64,000 nt of DNA, from the NCBI GenBank assembly GCA_965199765.1, contig CBDATC010000001.1, positions 496,001 through 560,000 on the forward strand, given 5' to 3'. The stretch comes from JAPOXR01 sp965199765. GTDB taxonomy: Bacteria; Pseudomonadota; Alphaproteobacteria; Rhodobacterales; Rhodobacteraceae. The notes beneath the pieces are model-generated. The model saw only the letters and a program-made list of their open reading frames with translations, made no database searches and was not told where the DNA came from. A program made the translations under genes and the position numbers. Shown in pieces: positions 17,832 through 26,628 of the stretch. Positions within the stretch are counted from its first letter, which is position 1; every line of letters begins with the position of its first letter.

Positions 17832-18138
17832 CGGCATGGTCTGTTCCGGCGCTAAAGAGGTCTCGTCGCATGCACACACCTTTGAACATGCTGTTGCGAA
17901 ATCAGTCCTGCGTTGCATCGAACAGCACACTGTTCCAATTCCGCAGCGAAAGATTCTGGACACTGCCCGGCAATCTAAATGAACCGATTACGCGACTCGA
18001 ATCAAACCTGATGAAATTCTCTCCGTACGACGCCAAGAATCGCGGATCCCCCACAATTGGTTAAAAGCGCATTGTCGATTGAACCGGCATTTCCCTGAGA
18101 CTGCACGATCAGACACAGCTTGCAGAATTCATCCCTGC
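17832..18138. other. gene-free stretch with a solo IS256-type right end
   Basis: No intact gene. Bases 17946-17966 (GCGAAAGATTCTGGACACTG) match the right terminal inverted repeat of the deleted IS256-type element at 44015-44330 over 19 of 20 bases. The S4-domain gene expected between fdxA and the helicase in relatives is not found here in any frame. Confidence 0.55.
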
Positions 18139-21054
18139 TCAGGAATTCAATTGGTCTTTAAGCGACGCAAGCACAGCAAAGGGGTTGTTGGGATCCATCG
18201 GCTTCTCTCTTCTTTTGCCTTTGTTGGGCCGATTAGCCGCCTTTCCCTTTTCAACCTTCCTTGGGCCGGAATTGCGCCCTTTGTGAGCGGACGGCCTACG
18301 AAAGTTTGACGCTGGTTTCTTTCTCTTTGGAGATAGCGGATCTTTGGAAGATGTTTCGCTGCGATCTGAAGTTCGTTGTCTATAGACAGGCCGACGTCTT
18401 GATTTCGGTCGCCAAGTAAATCGGTAAAAAATCTGCGTCGTGCACTCTGGATCAGTTTCGGTCGAAACTGCTGCATTGGCGATCGAAGCTTCCGAAACAA
18501 CCGCTTGGCTATGTGCGGCTTCCGACGCTGGATGCGCTAAGTGTTCAAGTGGTGGGTCTGCTTTCTCTTGACTGATACTATCGTTGCCGGCTCCCTGAGC
18601 TGCCGCTGTTTGGACATCTTCTGCTGGCGCCGTACTTTTCTTCGCCTCTGTGTCCGAACCTGCTTTAGCAGCTTTAATCCGCTCTCCTTGCTCGGCCTCG
18701 TAACCCAGCCCCCGCATTAGATCAGCAAAGTCTTCGAGCGAAAGCCCGGTTAACGACAGCATGTCGGGATTTGCCTCAAATCCGGTACGCGAATCTTGCT
18801 GCCGCAGTATGAACACCAATCGCTCAAGCATATCTACGCGGATCGCGCGATCATTGACACGATATAATCCAGAGATTGGGTAATAGAGTTCTGGAACGGA
18901 TGGGTCAGATGGAACGGTAACGCGCCCCGGCGGCGGAGCGGATGGAACCACATCCATATTCTCGGACAAAGACCAAAGCAGAAGGCGAAGAGCGGTTGCC
19001 TCCGGCTTCAATGCCGAATTCAAAAAAATACTATACTGGCCGAACCTGACACCGTGATTGCGAAGAGGAGCGCGCGCGTCCTGATCTAAAGCCTTGATCT
19101 CTTTCGCGATCTGCCTGCGGGGTAATACACCGAAAGACTCCACAAGCCGAAACGCGACGCCACGGGACAATCCGGTGATTTTCTCGTCGTCCCGGAGCTG
19201 CAGCAGCGGGCCCAAATGGGTTGTGATCTTCTGATTGACAAAGGCGCGCAATCGTCTCTCGACCTTGTCGCGATTGTCTTGGCCGATTGCATCATCGACA
19301 AAAATTTCAATATTGGGCATAAGCTTGTCGTGACCTGCAATGATTTTCCCGACAGCGAATTCACCCCACATTAGGCCACCCTGTTCGCTGATTGCGATTT
19401 CTCGATCAAACGCTGTTGAAAACTGATTGGCCCGCAGAGTAAATTCTACCTCCAATGCTTTGTTGCTTGCCAGCTTTAAAGTCTTCGCTTCTTCCACCGA
19501 CGCCGTTTCATCCAAAACGAAACGAAATCCTTCGACCCGGCCTATGCGCTCACCTTCAACGGTGAGCAGGCCTTGCCCGTCCACATTGGCCACCAAACTA
19601 TCCTTCCGTTTGAGCTGTTTCATTAACACGCTGACGCGCTGGTCTACAAAGCGATGCGTCAGCCCGGCATGCAAAGCATCCGAAATGCGATCTTCGACCG
19701 ATCTTGTACGGTCTCGCCAATAAGATGAATCAACAATCCAGTCCACCTTTTGCGAAACATAGGTCCAAGTGCGCACGAATGCGATACGCCGCGATAGAAT
19801 ATCAACACCGCCATCGACCCGATCAATTCGCTGTATCTGGGTTTCAAGCCAATCACTTGGAATTTCACCAGAATCCTGCAAAAATTCAAAGATCTTTTGT
19901 AACAATTCTAAATGCGCGCCCGGTGAAACCTTTCGGAAGTCGGGAATCTGGCATACGTCCCACAACAACTTCATATCCTGTTTGGATAGCAATCGATTTT
20001 GGATGTTCGCATTGTCGATGATTCCGCGCAGTGCGATGATGTCATCGGCTTCCCTCGCCCGCGCAAGCAGGGGATTTTCGCTGGGTGCCGTGAGTGCTGC
20101 CAGCAAGGTGTACGGCGATCTGAAATCGAGATCAGAATTTCTCCATTGCAGCTTTCGCAGCGGTGCAAACCGACCTGTTTCCACTGCCAGCACAGTCTCG
20201 GCTTCAAGGGGTTCCGCAACACCGGTCACTCCGAATGTTCCGGGGCGCCGATAACGACCGGCGCGGCCGGCGATTTGTCCGATTTCATGCGGAAAGAGCG
20301 ATCGCGTTCGCCTGCCGTCAAACTTTGTAAGACCCGAAAACGCGACATGATCAATGTCGAGATTGAGCCCCATGCCTATAGCGTCGGTGGCAACCAACAC
20401 TTCAACATCGCCGCTTTGGTACAGTTCAACCTGGGCATTGCGCGTTCGTGGACTCAGCGCCCCGAGAACAACCGCCGCACCTCCGCGCTTCTGCCGCACT
20501 GCTTCAGCGATCGCATAAACGTCCTCCACCGAAAAACCGACGATGGCTGATCGCGGACGGATTCGTGATATTCTTTTGAAGCCCGAATAGTTCAAATTGG
20601 AGAATCGGCTCCGGCGTCGGAATTCGATTTTGGGCACCAGCTTTCCGATAATGCCGGTCATCGTTTCCGATCCAAGGAACAGTGTCTCTGAAAGCCCGCG
20701 CGCCGAAAGAAGCCGATTTGTGAAAACATGTCCGCGTTCGGCATCGCCGCACAGCTGAATTTCATCAACCGCGAGAAACTCCGTGTGAATAGCGTGCGGC
20801 ATGGATTCAACGGTGCAAACCCAATACCGCGGTTGTTTGGGAATGATCCGTTCTTCACCGGTTACCAACGCCACCGAGGACGGTCCTCTCGCTTTCCGAA
20901 CCTTGTCATAGACTTCTCGGGCAAGAAGCCGCAGCGGCAGACCGATCATTCCGGTCCTGTGCCCTAGCATTCGTTCTATCGCATACTGGGTCTTGCCGGT
21001 ATTCGTTGGGCCGAGAACAGCCGTCACGCGACCACTTTTCACACGAAAATCCAC
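18139..21054 (-). CDS. SUV3/MgpS-like superfamily 2 helicase
   Basis: A 971-residue DExH-type helicase of the alphaproteobacterial group related to mitochondrial SUV3. Motif I is G-P-T-N-T-G-K-T near residue 16, motif II is V-D-E-I-Q-L-C-G-D, and motif VI is Q-I-A-G-R-A-G-R-Y. The N-terminal half is the helicase core. The rest is a long family-specific region, ending in a Lys/Arg-rich low-complexity tail from about residue 850. It probably unwinds structured RNA in decay or translation. The start is GTG with a weak ribosome site. A TPR protein gene lies 13 bases upstream and is probably cotranscribed. Confidence 0.88.
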   Translation of the reverse strand: MDFRVKSGRVTAVLGPTNTGKTQYAIERMLGHRTGMIGLPLRLLAREVYDKVRKARGPSSVALVTGEERIIPKQPRYWVCTVESMPHAIHTEFLAVDEIQLCGDAERGHVFTNRLLSARGLSETLFLGSETMTGIIGKLVPKIEFRRRSRFSNLNYSGFKRISRIRPRSAIVGFSVEDVYAIAEAVRQKRGGAAVVLGALSPRTRNAQVELYQSGDVEVLVATDAIGMGLNLDIDHVAFSGLTKFDGRRTRSLFPHEIGQIAGRAGRYRRPGTFGVTGVAEPLEAETVLAVETGRFAPLRKLQWRNSDLDFRSPYTLLAALTAPSENPLLARAREADDIIALRGIIDNANIQNRLLSKQDMKLLWDVCQIPDFRKVSPGAHLELLQKIFEFLQDSGEIPSDWLETQIQRIDRVDGGVDILSRRIAFVRTWTYVSQKVDWIVDSSYWRDRTRSVEDRISDALHAGLTHRFVDQRVSVLMKQLKRKDSLVANVDGQGLLTVEGERIGRVEGFRFVLDETASVEEAKTLKLASNKALEVEFTLRANQFSTAFDREIAISEQGGLMWGEFAVGKIIAGHDKLMPNIEIFVDDAIGQDNRDKVERRLRAFVNQKITTHLGPLLQLRDDEKITGLSRGVAFRLVESFGVLPRRQIAKEIKALDQDARAPLRNHGVRFGQYSIFLNSALKPEATALRLLLWSLSENMDVVPSAPPPGRVTVPSDPSVPELYYPISGLYRVNDRAIRVDMLERLVFILRQQDSRTGFEANPDMLSLTGLSLEDFADLMRGLGYEAEQGERIKAAKAGSDTEAKKSTAPAEDVQTAAAQGAGNDSISQEKADPPLEHLAHPASEAAHSQAVVSEASIANAAVSTETDPECTTQIFYRFTWRPKSRRRPVYRQRTSDRSETSSKDPLSPKRKKPASNFRRPSAHKGRNSGPRKVEKGKAANRPNKGKRREKPMDPNNPFAVLASLKDQLNS

Positions 21055-21067
21055 ACGTTGTTATGAA

Positions 21068-21637
21068 TCAGATGGACTGTTCGAAGAGTTTCTCTTGCAG
21101 TCGCTGAATCGATTTGGAAAGCCCCGGCCGCTGCGGATGAAGTTTCTGAACTTCCTGATATACTGCAATGGCTTCGCGTTCCCTGCCCTGCAATTCATAT
21201 ATCATGGCAAGTCCCGATAAGGCTCCAAAGTGACGCTCGTTCCGCACAAGGGTCTGCGCAATATCAGCAACCGACAATTCGTACTCGCCCATCAAATACC
21301 AAGCGGTTGCCCTGGCATTCCAACCTTCGGCAAAGTCAGGCGCATGATCAACCAGTGCCGTCAAATGATCAATCGCTGCATCATAGTTTCCCGCCGCAAT
21401 CGCGCGTCGGCCTCTTTCTAAAAGAAAGTTGAATGATCGAGAACCAGAATCGGACCACAAAACCAAGATATTCTTCTCAATGCGTTTAGTCGATTCGGCA
21501 TCGGCAGTCAGCAACTCTTCAAACAACCGGTCTTCAAGGCTGCCTTCAGCAGCTGCGGTTCCAGCCATAAGCATAGTCAGCGCACAGACAGCGGCAGCAA
21601 GATATCTCCGGCCAATCACAAATTTTTGTGTCAGCAT
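21068..21637 (-). CDS. secreted tetratricopeptide repeat protein
   Basis: A 189-residue protein with a signal peptide (R-R-Y-L-A-A-A-V-C, core, T-A-A-A cleavage region) and about three TPR units from residue 70 to 175, recognisable by G-N-Y-D-A-A-I-D-H-L, G-E-Y-E-L-S-V-A-D-I and G-R-E-R-E-A-I-A-V-Y. It is likely a periplasmic scaffold. The ATG at 21637 has an AGGAGA ribosome site 6 bases upstream; a longer frame to 21655 lacks one. It leads the helicase gene and is divergent from the SCP2 gene. Confidence 0.85.
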   Translation of the reverse strand: MLTQKFVIGRRYLAAAVCALTMLMAGTAAAEGSLEDRLFEELLTADAESTKRIEKNILVLWSDSGSRSFNFLLERGRRAIAAGNYDAAIDHLTALVDHAPDFAEGWNARATAWYLMGEYELSVADIAQTLVRNERHFGALSGLAMIYELQGREREAIAVYQEVQKLHPQRPGLSKSIQRLQEKLFEQSI

Positions 21638-21690
21638 TTGAGTCTCCTGACACACACGTTATCCTGCAATTCATCAAACTGGAATATGCT

Positions 21691-21981
21691 ATGAAAAAAA
21701 ATGCGACGATATTCGACGCTTGCCGCGCCCTAGAAGGCGCTTTTCCTGATGGGTTCGACGAACGTGTTCGGTTCGAGATTGACGGACTAGGAAGCTTGAT
21801 TCTGGATTCAAAGGGCGCGCGAGTCGGCAGCGGTGAGGCAGAATGTGTGTTGACCGCTGATGCGGAGACATTCGCTAATTTGCTCTCGCGCGAATCAGAC
21901 CCTTCGCATCTGTATTTCAGCGGCCGACTCCAAGTGCAGGGAAACCTCGGAACCGCAATTCGGCTGGGGCAGCAAGTGTGA
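21691..21981 (+). CDS. SCP2-type sterol/lipid-binding domain protein
   Basis: A 96-residue single-domain protein of the sterol carrier protein 2 fold, which binds hydrophobic ligands. Visible are F-E-I-D-G-L-G-S, A-E-C-V-L-T-A-D-A-E-T-F-A-N-L, and Y-F-S-G-R-L-Q-V-Q-G-N-L-G-T-A, the hallmark D-x-x-x-x-x-x-x-G-x-L-x-x-x-G-D/N pattern. The ATG at 21691 gives the usual start. It overlaps the lipase gene downstream by four bases (GTGA), suggesting a joint role in lipid handling. Confidence 0.85.
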   Translation: MKKNATIFDACRALEGAFPDGFDERVRFEIDGLGSLILDSKGARVGSGEAECVLTADAETFANLLSRESDPSHLYFSGRLQVQGNLGTAIRLGQQV

Positions 21982-22919
21982 TATTGCCGACCCCGGCCCC
22001 GTTCTACGCCCGGATTTCGGGCGGAACGGCAGAATCCTGCGCATACTGGCTTCGTGCCAATGACGGAGTGCGACTCCGCATGGTCCATTGGCCGGTTGGG
22101 CGCAAAAGCACGGTGGTGCTTTATAATGGACGCACCGAATACGCGGAAAAATTTGGCGAAGCGGCTGAAACCTTTACAAAAAACGGCTTCGACTTCGTGA
22201 CCTTCGATTGGCGTGGCCAAGGCCTCTCAGACTGCAAGACACATGACCGGTCGCTTTGTCACATCGATGACTTCATCGAGTTTCAGCATGATGCCAACAC
22301 CGTGTTTTCAACATTGTCCCACCTTAACGCGCCGCGGCCGTTCTTTCTGATCGGTCATTCTATGGGAGGCTGCATCGCTCTTCGTTCTCTGCAGCAGGGA
22401 ATCGATGTCAAAGCAGTCTCATTCGCCGCGCCGATGTGGCGAATCTACCTAAACCGCATTTTTCGGCGGGTTGCCGCGGTTTCCTCGACGCTGGCGATAC
22501 GCTTCGGCAGGGAAAAATCCTATATTTTGGGAACAGACCAGCGAAACTATATCCATTTTGCCAATCCGGGAAAGAATCTCCTCACCTCCGACCGATCAAA
22601 ATTCAAAATGCTTAAGCAGCAGCTCGCAGCTTATCCGGAACTCTCGACCGGTGGCCCTTCCTATGGGTGGCTCCATGCAGCTATAAGGGAATGCGACAAT
22701 TTACTCGAACTCGAGCCGCCGCCTTATCCCGCCAAAATTTTTCTTGGCACCCGCGATAGAGTTATTGATCCCAAAGCCATTCGAATCATTTCCCGGCGCT
22801 GGCCGCAAGCTGAGCTACAGCTTATCCCCGATGCACAGCATGAACTGATGATGGAACGCAAGGAAATCCGACAACTGTTTTTCGACCAAATCATAACGTT
22901 CTTTAACTCACATCTTTAG
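21978..22919 (+). CDS. alpha/beta hydrolase, lysophospholipase/monoacylglycerol lipase type
   Basis: A 313-residue serine hydrolase of the PldB/monoglyceride lipase family. The oxyanion region is Y-N-G-R-T-E-Y, the W-R-G-Q-G-L-S motif follows, and the nucleophile elbow is G-H-S-M-G-G near residue 130. The acid residue is probably Asp in L-G-T-R-D-R-V-I-D and the catalytic His lies in D-A-Q-H-E-L. The start is GTG, translationally coupled to the SCP2 gene. Substrate is likely a lysophospholipid or monoacylglycerol. Confidence 0.88.
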   Translation: MILPTPAPFYARISGGTAESCAYWLRANDGVRLRMVHWPVGRKSTVVLYNGRTEYAEKFGEAAETFTKNGFDFVTFDWRGQGLSDCKTHDRSLCHIDDFIEFQHDANTVFSTLSHLNAPRPFFLIGHSMGGCIALRSLQQGIDVKAVSFAAPMWRIYLNRIFRRVAAVSSTLAIRFGREKSYILGTDQRNYIHFANPGKNLLTSDRSKFKMLKQQLAAYPELSTGGPSYGWLHAAIRECDNLLELEPPPYPAKIFLGTRDRVIDPKAIRIISRRWPQAELQLIPDAQHELMMERKEIRQLFFDQIITFFNSHL

Positions 22920-23663
22920 TTGTTGGCTGATGAAGACTGTGTTCAACACCGATTGTGCGGATAACATTTGAGCATTAATCTCTACCGGATTGTTGCCATG
23001 CGCACATGGTGGGCGCTTTAACGGCATCAACGTTGCCTGGAACGCCGACCCAACGAATTTGCGCGCTCGCTCGCTGCCGCATTCTTTGGCAAGGCCCGTT
23101 TTTTGGGTGACACGCCTACTCTCCGTCAATCTTGCCGAAATGTATTGCTATATCAAAGACAGGGTTCTGCAGCAGGTTGGATAAATTCCGGCACAAGTCC
23201 TTGGCATTACAGAAATCGGTCACAATAGACTCCTTTGACTGCTGATCTTGTTCGCAATTGAAAGGCAGCGATGCTAACTGAAAATCCGCACTGAATGAAT
23301 GACCACTTCAACCATCCCCCGTCGTGACATTGATCTCAGGCTTTAAACCATGAAGCCCTGCTCCCATACCTTCGCACTTGAACCCAATTTCGGGGCAGGT
23401 GCAAAATGCGGTATCCAATCCGACCCTCGCGAATCACGAAATCCATTCGACACAGCTGACCAAGCGCAATTGCGGCGGGATCGGGAACCGATGACCGCGT
23501 AACGTTCCAACACACAAAGCTGATCCAGCCAGAGTGGACGGATCAGTTCAAATTGGAGCGGAAAGAATTCTTAAATCCCTTATCACGACAGACACAGTGA
23601 TTGGCTTTCGCTGATAAGCCGGGAAACCAGGTCAACCCTCGCGGGCAGCCGGTGAACCTAAGC
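22920..23663. other. long gene-poor gap
   Basis: No intact gene of recognisable family. Both strands carry only short frames that break and resume in other frames, as expected of decayed coding DNA. On the minus strand around 23350-23550 a frame of about 80 codons reads like protein but matches nothing I know. One short frame with a good ribosome site is listed separately at 23116-23223. Confidence 0.4.
23116..23223 (-). CDS. possible 35-residue small ORF
   Basis: A GTG at 23223 with AAAGGAG 8 bases upstream opens a 35-codon frame (start V-T-D-F-C-N-A-K, end F-G-K-I-D-G-E) that stops at TAG. A second frame overlaps its end and continues to 22908. This could be a genuine small gene or the start of a decayed longer one broken by a frameshift. 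No family is recognised. Confidence 0.25.
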   Translation of the reverse strand: MTDFCNAKDLCRNLSNLLQNPVFDIAIHFGKIDGE

Positions 23664-24452
23664 TCAAATGGTCGCGAGCTCCTGTTCCAGGTCAGCGAGT
23701 TCAGCGCCTCCTGCCATCAATCGGCGAATATCATCGCCCAGCAAATCCTCGTGCGTGCCAGCGCCAATCACTTCGCCAAGCGAAAGAAAAGTGAATCTGT
23801 CGGCAATGAGCTGAGAGTGGATCTCATTGTGAGTTATGAAAATAATTCCGATGCTGCCAAGCGCCCGAACCCGTTTGATTGTCTTAAGCACTTCCATCTG
23901 CTGCTTTTGTCCGAGTGCCGAGGTTGGCTCATCCAGAATTAGAACCTTGGCTCCGAAATATATCGCTCGCGCGATTGCCAAGCTCTGTCTTTGCCCACCC
24001 GACATGGTCCCAACCGCCTGAGTCGGATCAGATATGTCAATGCCGATCTTGATCATCTCGTCATGCGTAATCCGGTCCATTTCGTGCATCTTGAGCGCCC
24101 CGAATGGAGCGGGTCCGGCATACATCTCTCTTCCCATGAAGAAATTACGCGTAACCGACATGAGCTGATTGAGCGCCAAATCTTGGTAGACGGTCCCGAT
24201 GCCGGCCTTGCTGGCATCTCTGGGCGAACGAAAACTAACCGGTTCACTCTCAACAAAGATCTGACCTGCTGTTGGCTGGTGGACCCCAGCCAAAATCTTG
24301 ATCAATGTGGATTTGCCGGCACCGTTATCGCCGAGAAGCGCATGCACTTCACCGGGAAAGATTTTCATCGAGACACCATTCAGCGCCGTGAACGGTCCAA
24401 ATTTCTTTGTCAGCCCTTCGATATGAATCAAGGGAGTGTTTTCGGTGGCCAC
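23664..24452 (-). CDS. sugar ABC transporter ATP-binding protein, FrcA-like
   Basis: A 262-residue single-domain ABC ATPase of the fructose/ribose/inositol uptake type. Walker A is G-D-N-G-A-G-K-S-T, the signature is M-S-G-G-Q-R-Q-S, Walker B is V-L-I-L-D-E-P-T-S-A-L-G, and the switch His lies in I-T-H-N. Having one ABC domain rather than the two of RbsA matches FrcA of Sinorhizobium. It begins one base after the permease stop and is the last gene of the operon. The Q-loop V-Y-Q-D-L-A-L-N is typical of the carbohydrate group. Confidence 0.88.
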   Translation of the reverse strand: MATENTPLIHIEGLTKKFGPFTALNGVSMKIFPGEVHALLGDNGAGKSTLIKILAGVHQPTAGQIFVESEPVSFRSPRDASKAGIGTVYQDLALNQLMSVTRNFFMGREMYAGPAPFGALKMHEMDRITHDEMIKIGIDISDPTQAVGTMSGGQRQSLAIARAIYFGAKVLILDEPTSALGQKQQMEVLKTIKRVRALGSIGIIFITHNEIHSQLIADRFTFLSLGEVIGAGTHEDLLGDDIRRLMAGGAELADLEQELATI

Positions 24453-24453
24453 C

Positions 24454-25569
24454 CTACAATCCTCCGGTTATTCTCTTGCGGATATTTTCGTTAGCGAAGG
24501 CTGCGATCAGCAGCACGGTGCCAAGAAACACACGATAGTAAGATCCATCGATCCAAGAGATGTAGAATACCGAATTCTGCACCAAGCCGAAGATCACTGC
24601 ACCGAACAAGACACCGACAATGGAACCGAATCCGCCGGTCATCACAGTTCCGCCCACAACCGCGGCCGCAATAGCTTCCAGTTCCTTAAGGTTTCCCTTG
24701 GCGGCATCTGCGGTGTTGGTATCGAACACCTGGCAAGCCGCGAAAATCGTGGCGCAGAAGGCGGTGAACATAAACAGACCGATCTTCACTTGATTGACCG
24801 GCACGCCATTTGCGCGGGCGCTTTCTTTGTTATCGCCGGTCGCGTAGATCCAGTTGCCGAGTTGGGTTCGCGCCAGAACGAAATAGGTGGCAATCGCGAT
24901 GACCATCCACCAAGCGACCCGCGCATCCAAGCCCGTAACCCATTGCGCGCCACGGCGATTAACGTTCCAGCCGAATTCGTACAGCAGCGAGAATAGCCAT
25001 TTGAACGTCTCGCCTCCAAAAAGATACGCAAAGAAATCGGTTTGTTTGAAGTCCGGCAACCCGGATATCTGTGTCGAGCCGTCATTGAATTCGCGGAAGC
25101 TGACCTCGGTTAGGCCGCGAAGGATGAAGAGAAACGCCAATGTGACAATAAATGACGACAAGCCAGACCTGACTACGATATTGCCGATAAGCCAGCCGAT
25201 GGCCAACGTCATGGCCAGTGTCAGGCAAAAGGCAGAGAGCGGCGTTGCCTCGCCCAACCCGAATGGCAACCCCCATTTCATCATCATCGCCATCGACATT
25301 CCGGCAAATCCGATCATTGATCCAATTGAAAGATCAAATTCACCGGCGATCATGAGCAGACACGCGCCGATCGCGATGATACCCAATTGTGAAATTATCG
25401 ATAGGTTATTCTTGATGCCAAGCGGGTTGTAAACAACATCGCCTGCAACCACGGCAAGAAAAACCAGAATCACAACCATACCCGAAAACGCACCGATTTC
25501 GGGACGACGCACAAAGCGGATGAATGGGTTTTCCTTAGCTCTGCGATCCGATTCAGTTCTCTCAGTCAT
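24454..25569 (-). CDS. sugar ABC transporter permease, FrcC/RbsC-like
   Basis: A 371-residue inner membrane protein of the branched sugar permease family, with about ten hydrophobic segments. Conserved pieces are F-D-L-S-I-G-S-M-I-G, G-L-S-S-F-I-V-T-L-A and the late G-G-T-V-M-T-G-G-F-G-S-I-V-G-V-L-F-G-A. It lies between the binding-protein and ATPase genes. A loop of about 60 residues after residue 150 is longer than in RbsC and resembles FrcC. Confidence 0.88.
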   Translation of the reverse strand: MTERTESDRRAKENPFIRFVRRPEIGAFSGMVVILVFLAVVAGDVVYNPLGIKNNLSIISQLGIIAIGACLLMIAGEFDLSIGSMIGFAGMSMAMMMKWGLPFGLGEATPLSAFCLTLAMTLAIGWLIGNIVVRSGLSSFIVTLAFLFILRGLTEVSFREFNDGSTQISGLPDFKQTDFFAYLFGGETFKWLFSLLYEFGWNVNRRGAQWVTGLDARVAWWMVIAIATYFVLARTQLGNWIYATGDNKESARANGVPVNQVKIGLFMFTAFCATIFAACQVFDTNTADAAKGNLKELEAIAAAVVGGTVMTGGFGSIVGVLFGAVIFGLVQNSVFYISWIDGSYYRVFLGTVLLIAAFANENIRKRITGGL

Positions 25570-25680
25570 AACTGTTCCGTCACTTTGGTGGATTATTGCA
25601 ACAGGCTCACATAATCCCCGTCAATCGGGAATTTTGTCCTGTGCATGCATAAATTAAGGTTCGGCATGCCGCTCAACAGG

Positions 25681-25707
25681 TTTCCCGGCCGCTGCGCGGC
25701 CAGGAAA
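25681..25707 (-). promoter_or_regulatory. strong stem-loop between binding-protein and permease genes
   Basis: Twelve base pairs (one G-U) close a 3-base loop: TTTCCTGGCCGC and GCGGCCGGGAAA on the minus strand. It lies 10 bases after the binding-protein stop. No T-run follows, so it probably protects the upstream mRNA or partly terminates, giving more binding protein than membrane components. Confidence 0.65.
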
Positions 25708-25716
25708 ATCTTAGTG

Positions 25717-26628
25717 TTAGCGGTTAACGCCTGCTTGCTCGGCAACGCCAGCCGCGTTGCTCGCATCAACAAAACCTGGGCCCGAAGGAATGTTGGAACC
25801 AGGAAGCATGCCTGCGTTTGTCACATAAAGATGCAGAACGATCACCGGCATGTAGCCCTGCAATCTTTGCTGCTGGTCAATGGTAAAGGCCACAGCGCCG
25901 TCTTGAATGAGCTGAATCACGCCCGGCGTCAGGTCAAAACATGACAGGTGAACCGCTGCCCCCACATCTGCAACAGCACCGGCTGCTGCTTCGCATACAT
26001 GCGGTCCGACAGCCAACAGCGCGTCAATTGACGGGTCGGCCTGCAAAGCTGCCGCTGTTCGCGTTTTGATTTGAGCAACGTCATTCGAAACATCGATCAT
26101 GTTAAGCTCCGCGCCCATGGCTTCAAAATAGCCATTGCAACGGGCTACCAAAGCGGTATTGAACGCCTCTTGGTTCAAACAAAGCGCATTGGTTGCGCCT
26201 TCAGCAGCCGCGCGTTCACCAGCCTTGAAACCGGCGAGGTCTTCCGGCTGGCCGATATGCATCAGAGCACCCACGTTTTTGGAATCCTCCAAACCCGAAT
26301 TAATCGTGATGACCGGTATGCCGGCATCGGCGGCAGCACGAATAGCGTTGCCCAGCGCAGCAGCGTCTGGAAGCGAAACAATGATGCCATCCGGATTGGT
26401 CGCTGTGGCCGCCTCGATCAATTTCGCCATGTCAGCCATGTCGCCACTGGGTGCGAAATTATACTCGAATTCAGCGCCGATTGCAGCAGCGGCGTCTTTT
26501 CCGCCTTTTTCTACAACAGGCCAAAACGGATCTGTGCCTTGGGTATGGGTAATCATCACATAGCGCTCGGCCATCGCGCCCGTCGCGACGAGCGTGACTG
26601 CTGCGGCGATTGAAAGCAATCTCTTCAT
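25717..26628 (-). CDS. sugar ABC transporter periplasmic binding protein, FrcB-like
   Basis: A 303-residue periplasmic protein of the Peripla_BP_4 family (ribose/fructose type). A signal peptide covers residues 1-20 (M-K-R-L-L-S, core, G-A-M-A). The mature protein starts with Y-V-M-I-T-H-T-Q-G-T-D-P-F-W and shows D-G-I-I-V-S-L-P-D, G-I-P-V-I-T-I-N-S-G and a late A-F-T-I-D-Q-Q hinge motif. The G-T-D-P-F-W-P-V-V start is also seen in inositol-type binding proteins, so fructose, ribose or inositol are all possible. It heads the operon. Confidence 0.86.
   Translation of the reverse strand: MKRLLSIAAAVTLVATGAMAERYVMITHTQGTDPFWPVVEKGGKDAAAAIGAEFEYNFAPSGDMADMAKLIEAATATNPDGIIVSLPDAAALGNAIRAAADAGIPVITINSGLEDSKNVGALMHIGQPEDLAGFKAGERAAAEGATNALCLNQEAFNTALVARCNGYFEAMGAELNMIDVSNDVAQIKTRTAAALQADPSIDALLAVGPHVCEAAAGAVADVGAAVHLSCFDLTPGVIQLIQDGAVAFTIDQQQRLQGYMPVIVLHLYVTNAGMLPGSNIPSGPGFVDASNAAGVAEQAGVNR

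Noticed and set aside
17832..18138. Hidden S4-domain gene between exonuclease and helicase.
   Set aside because: No frame gives the R-L-D-K-W-L start or other S4 landmarks.
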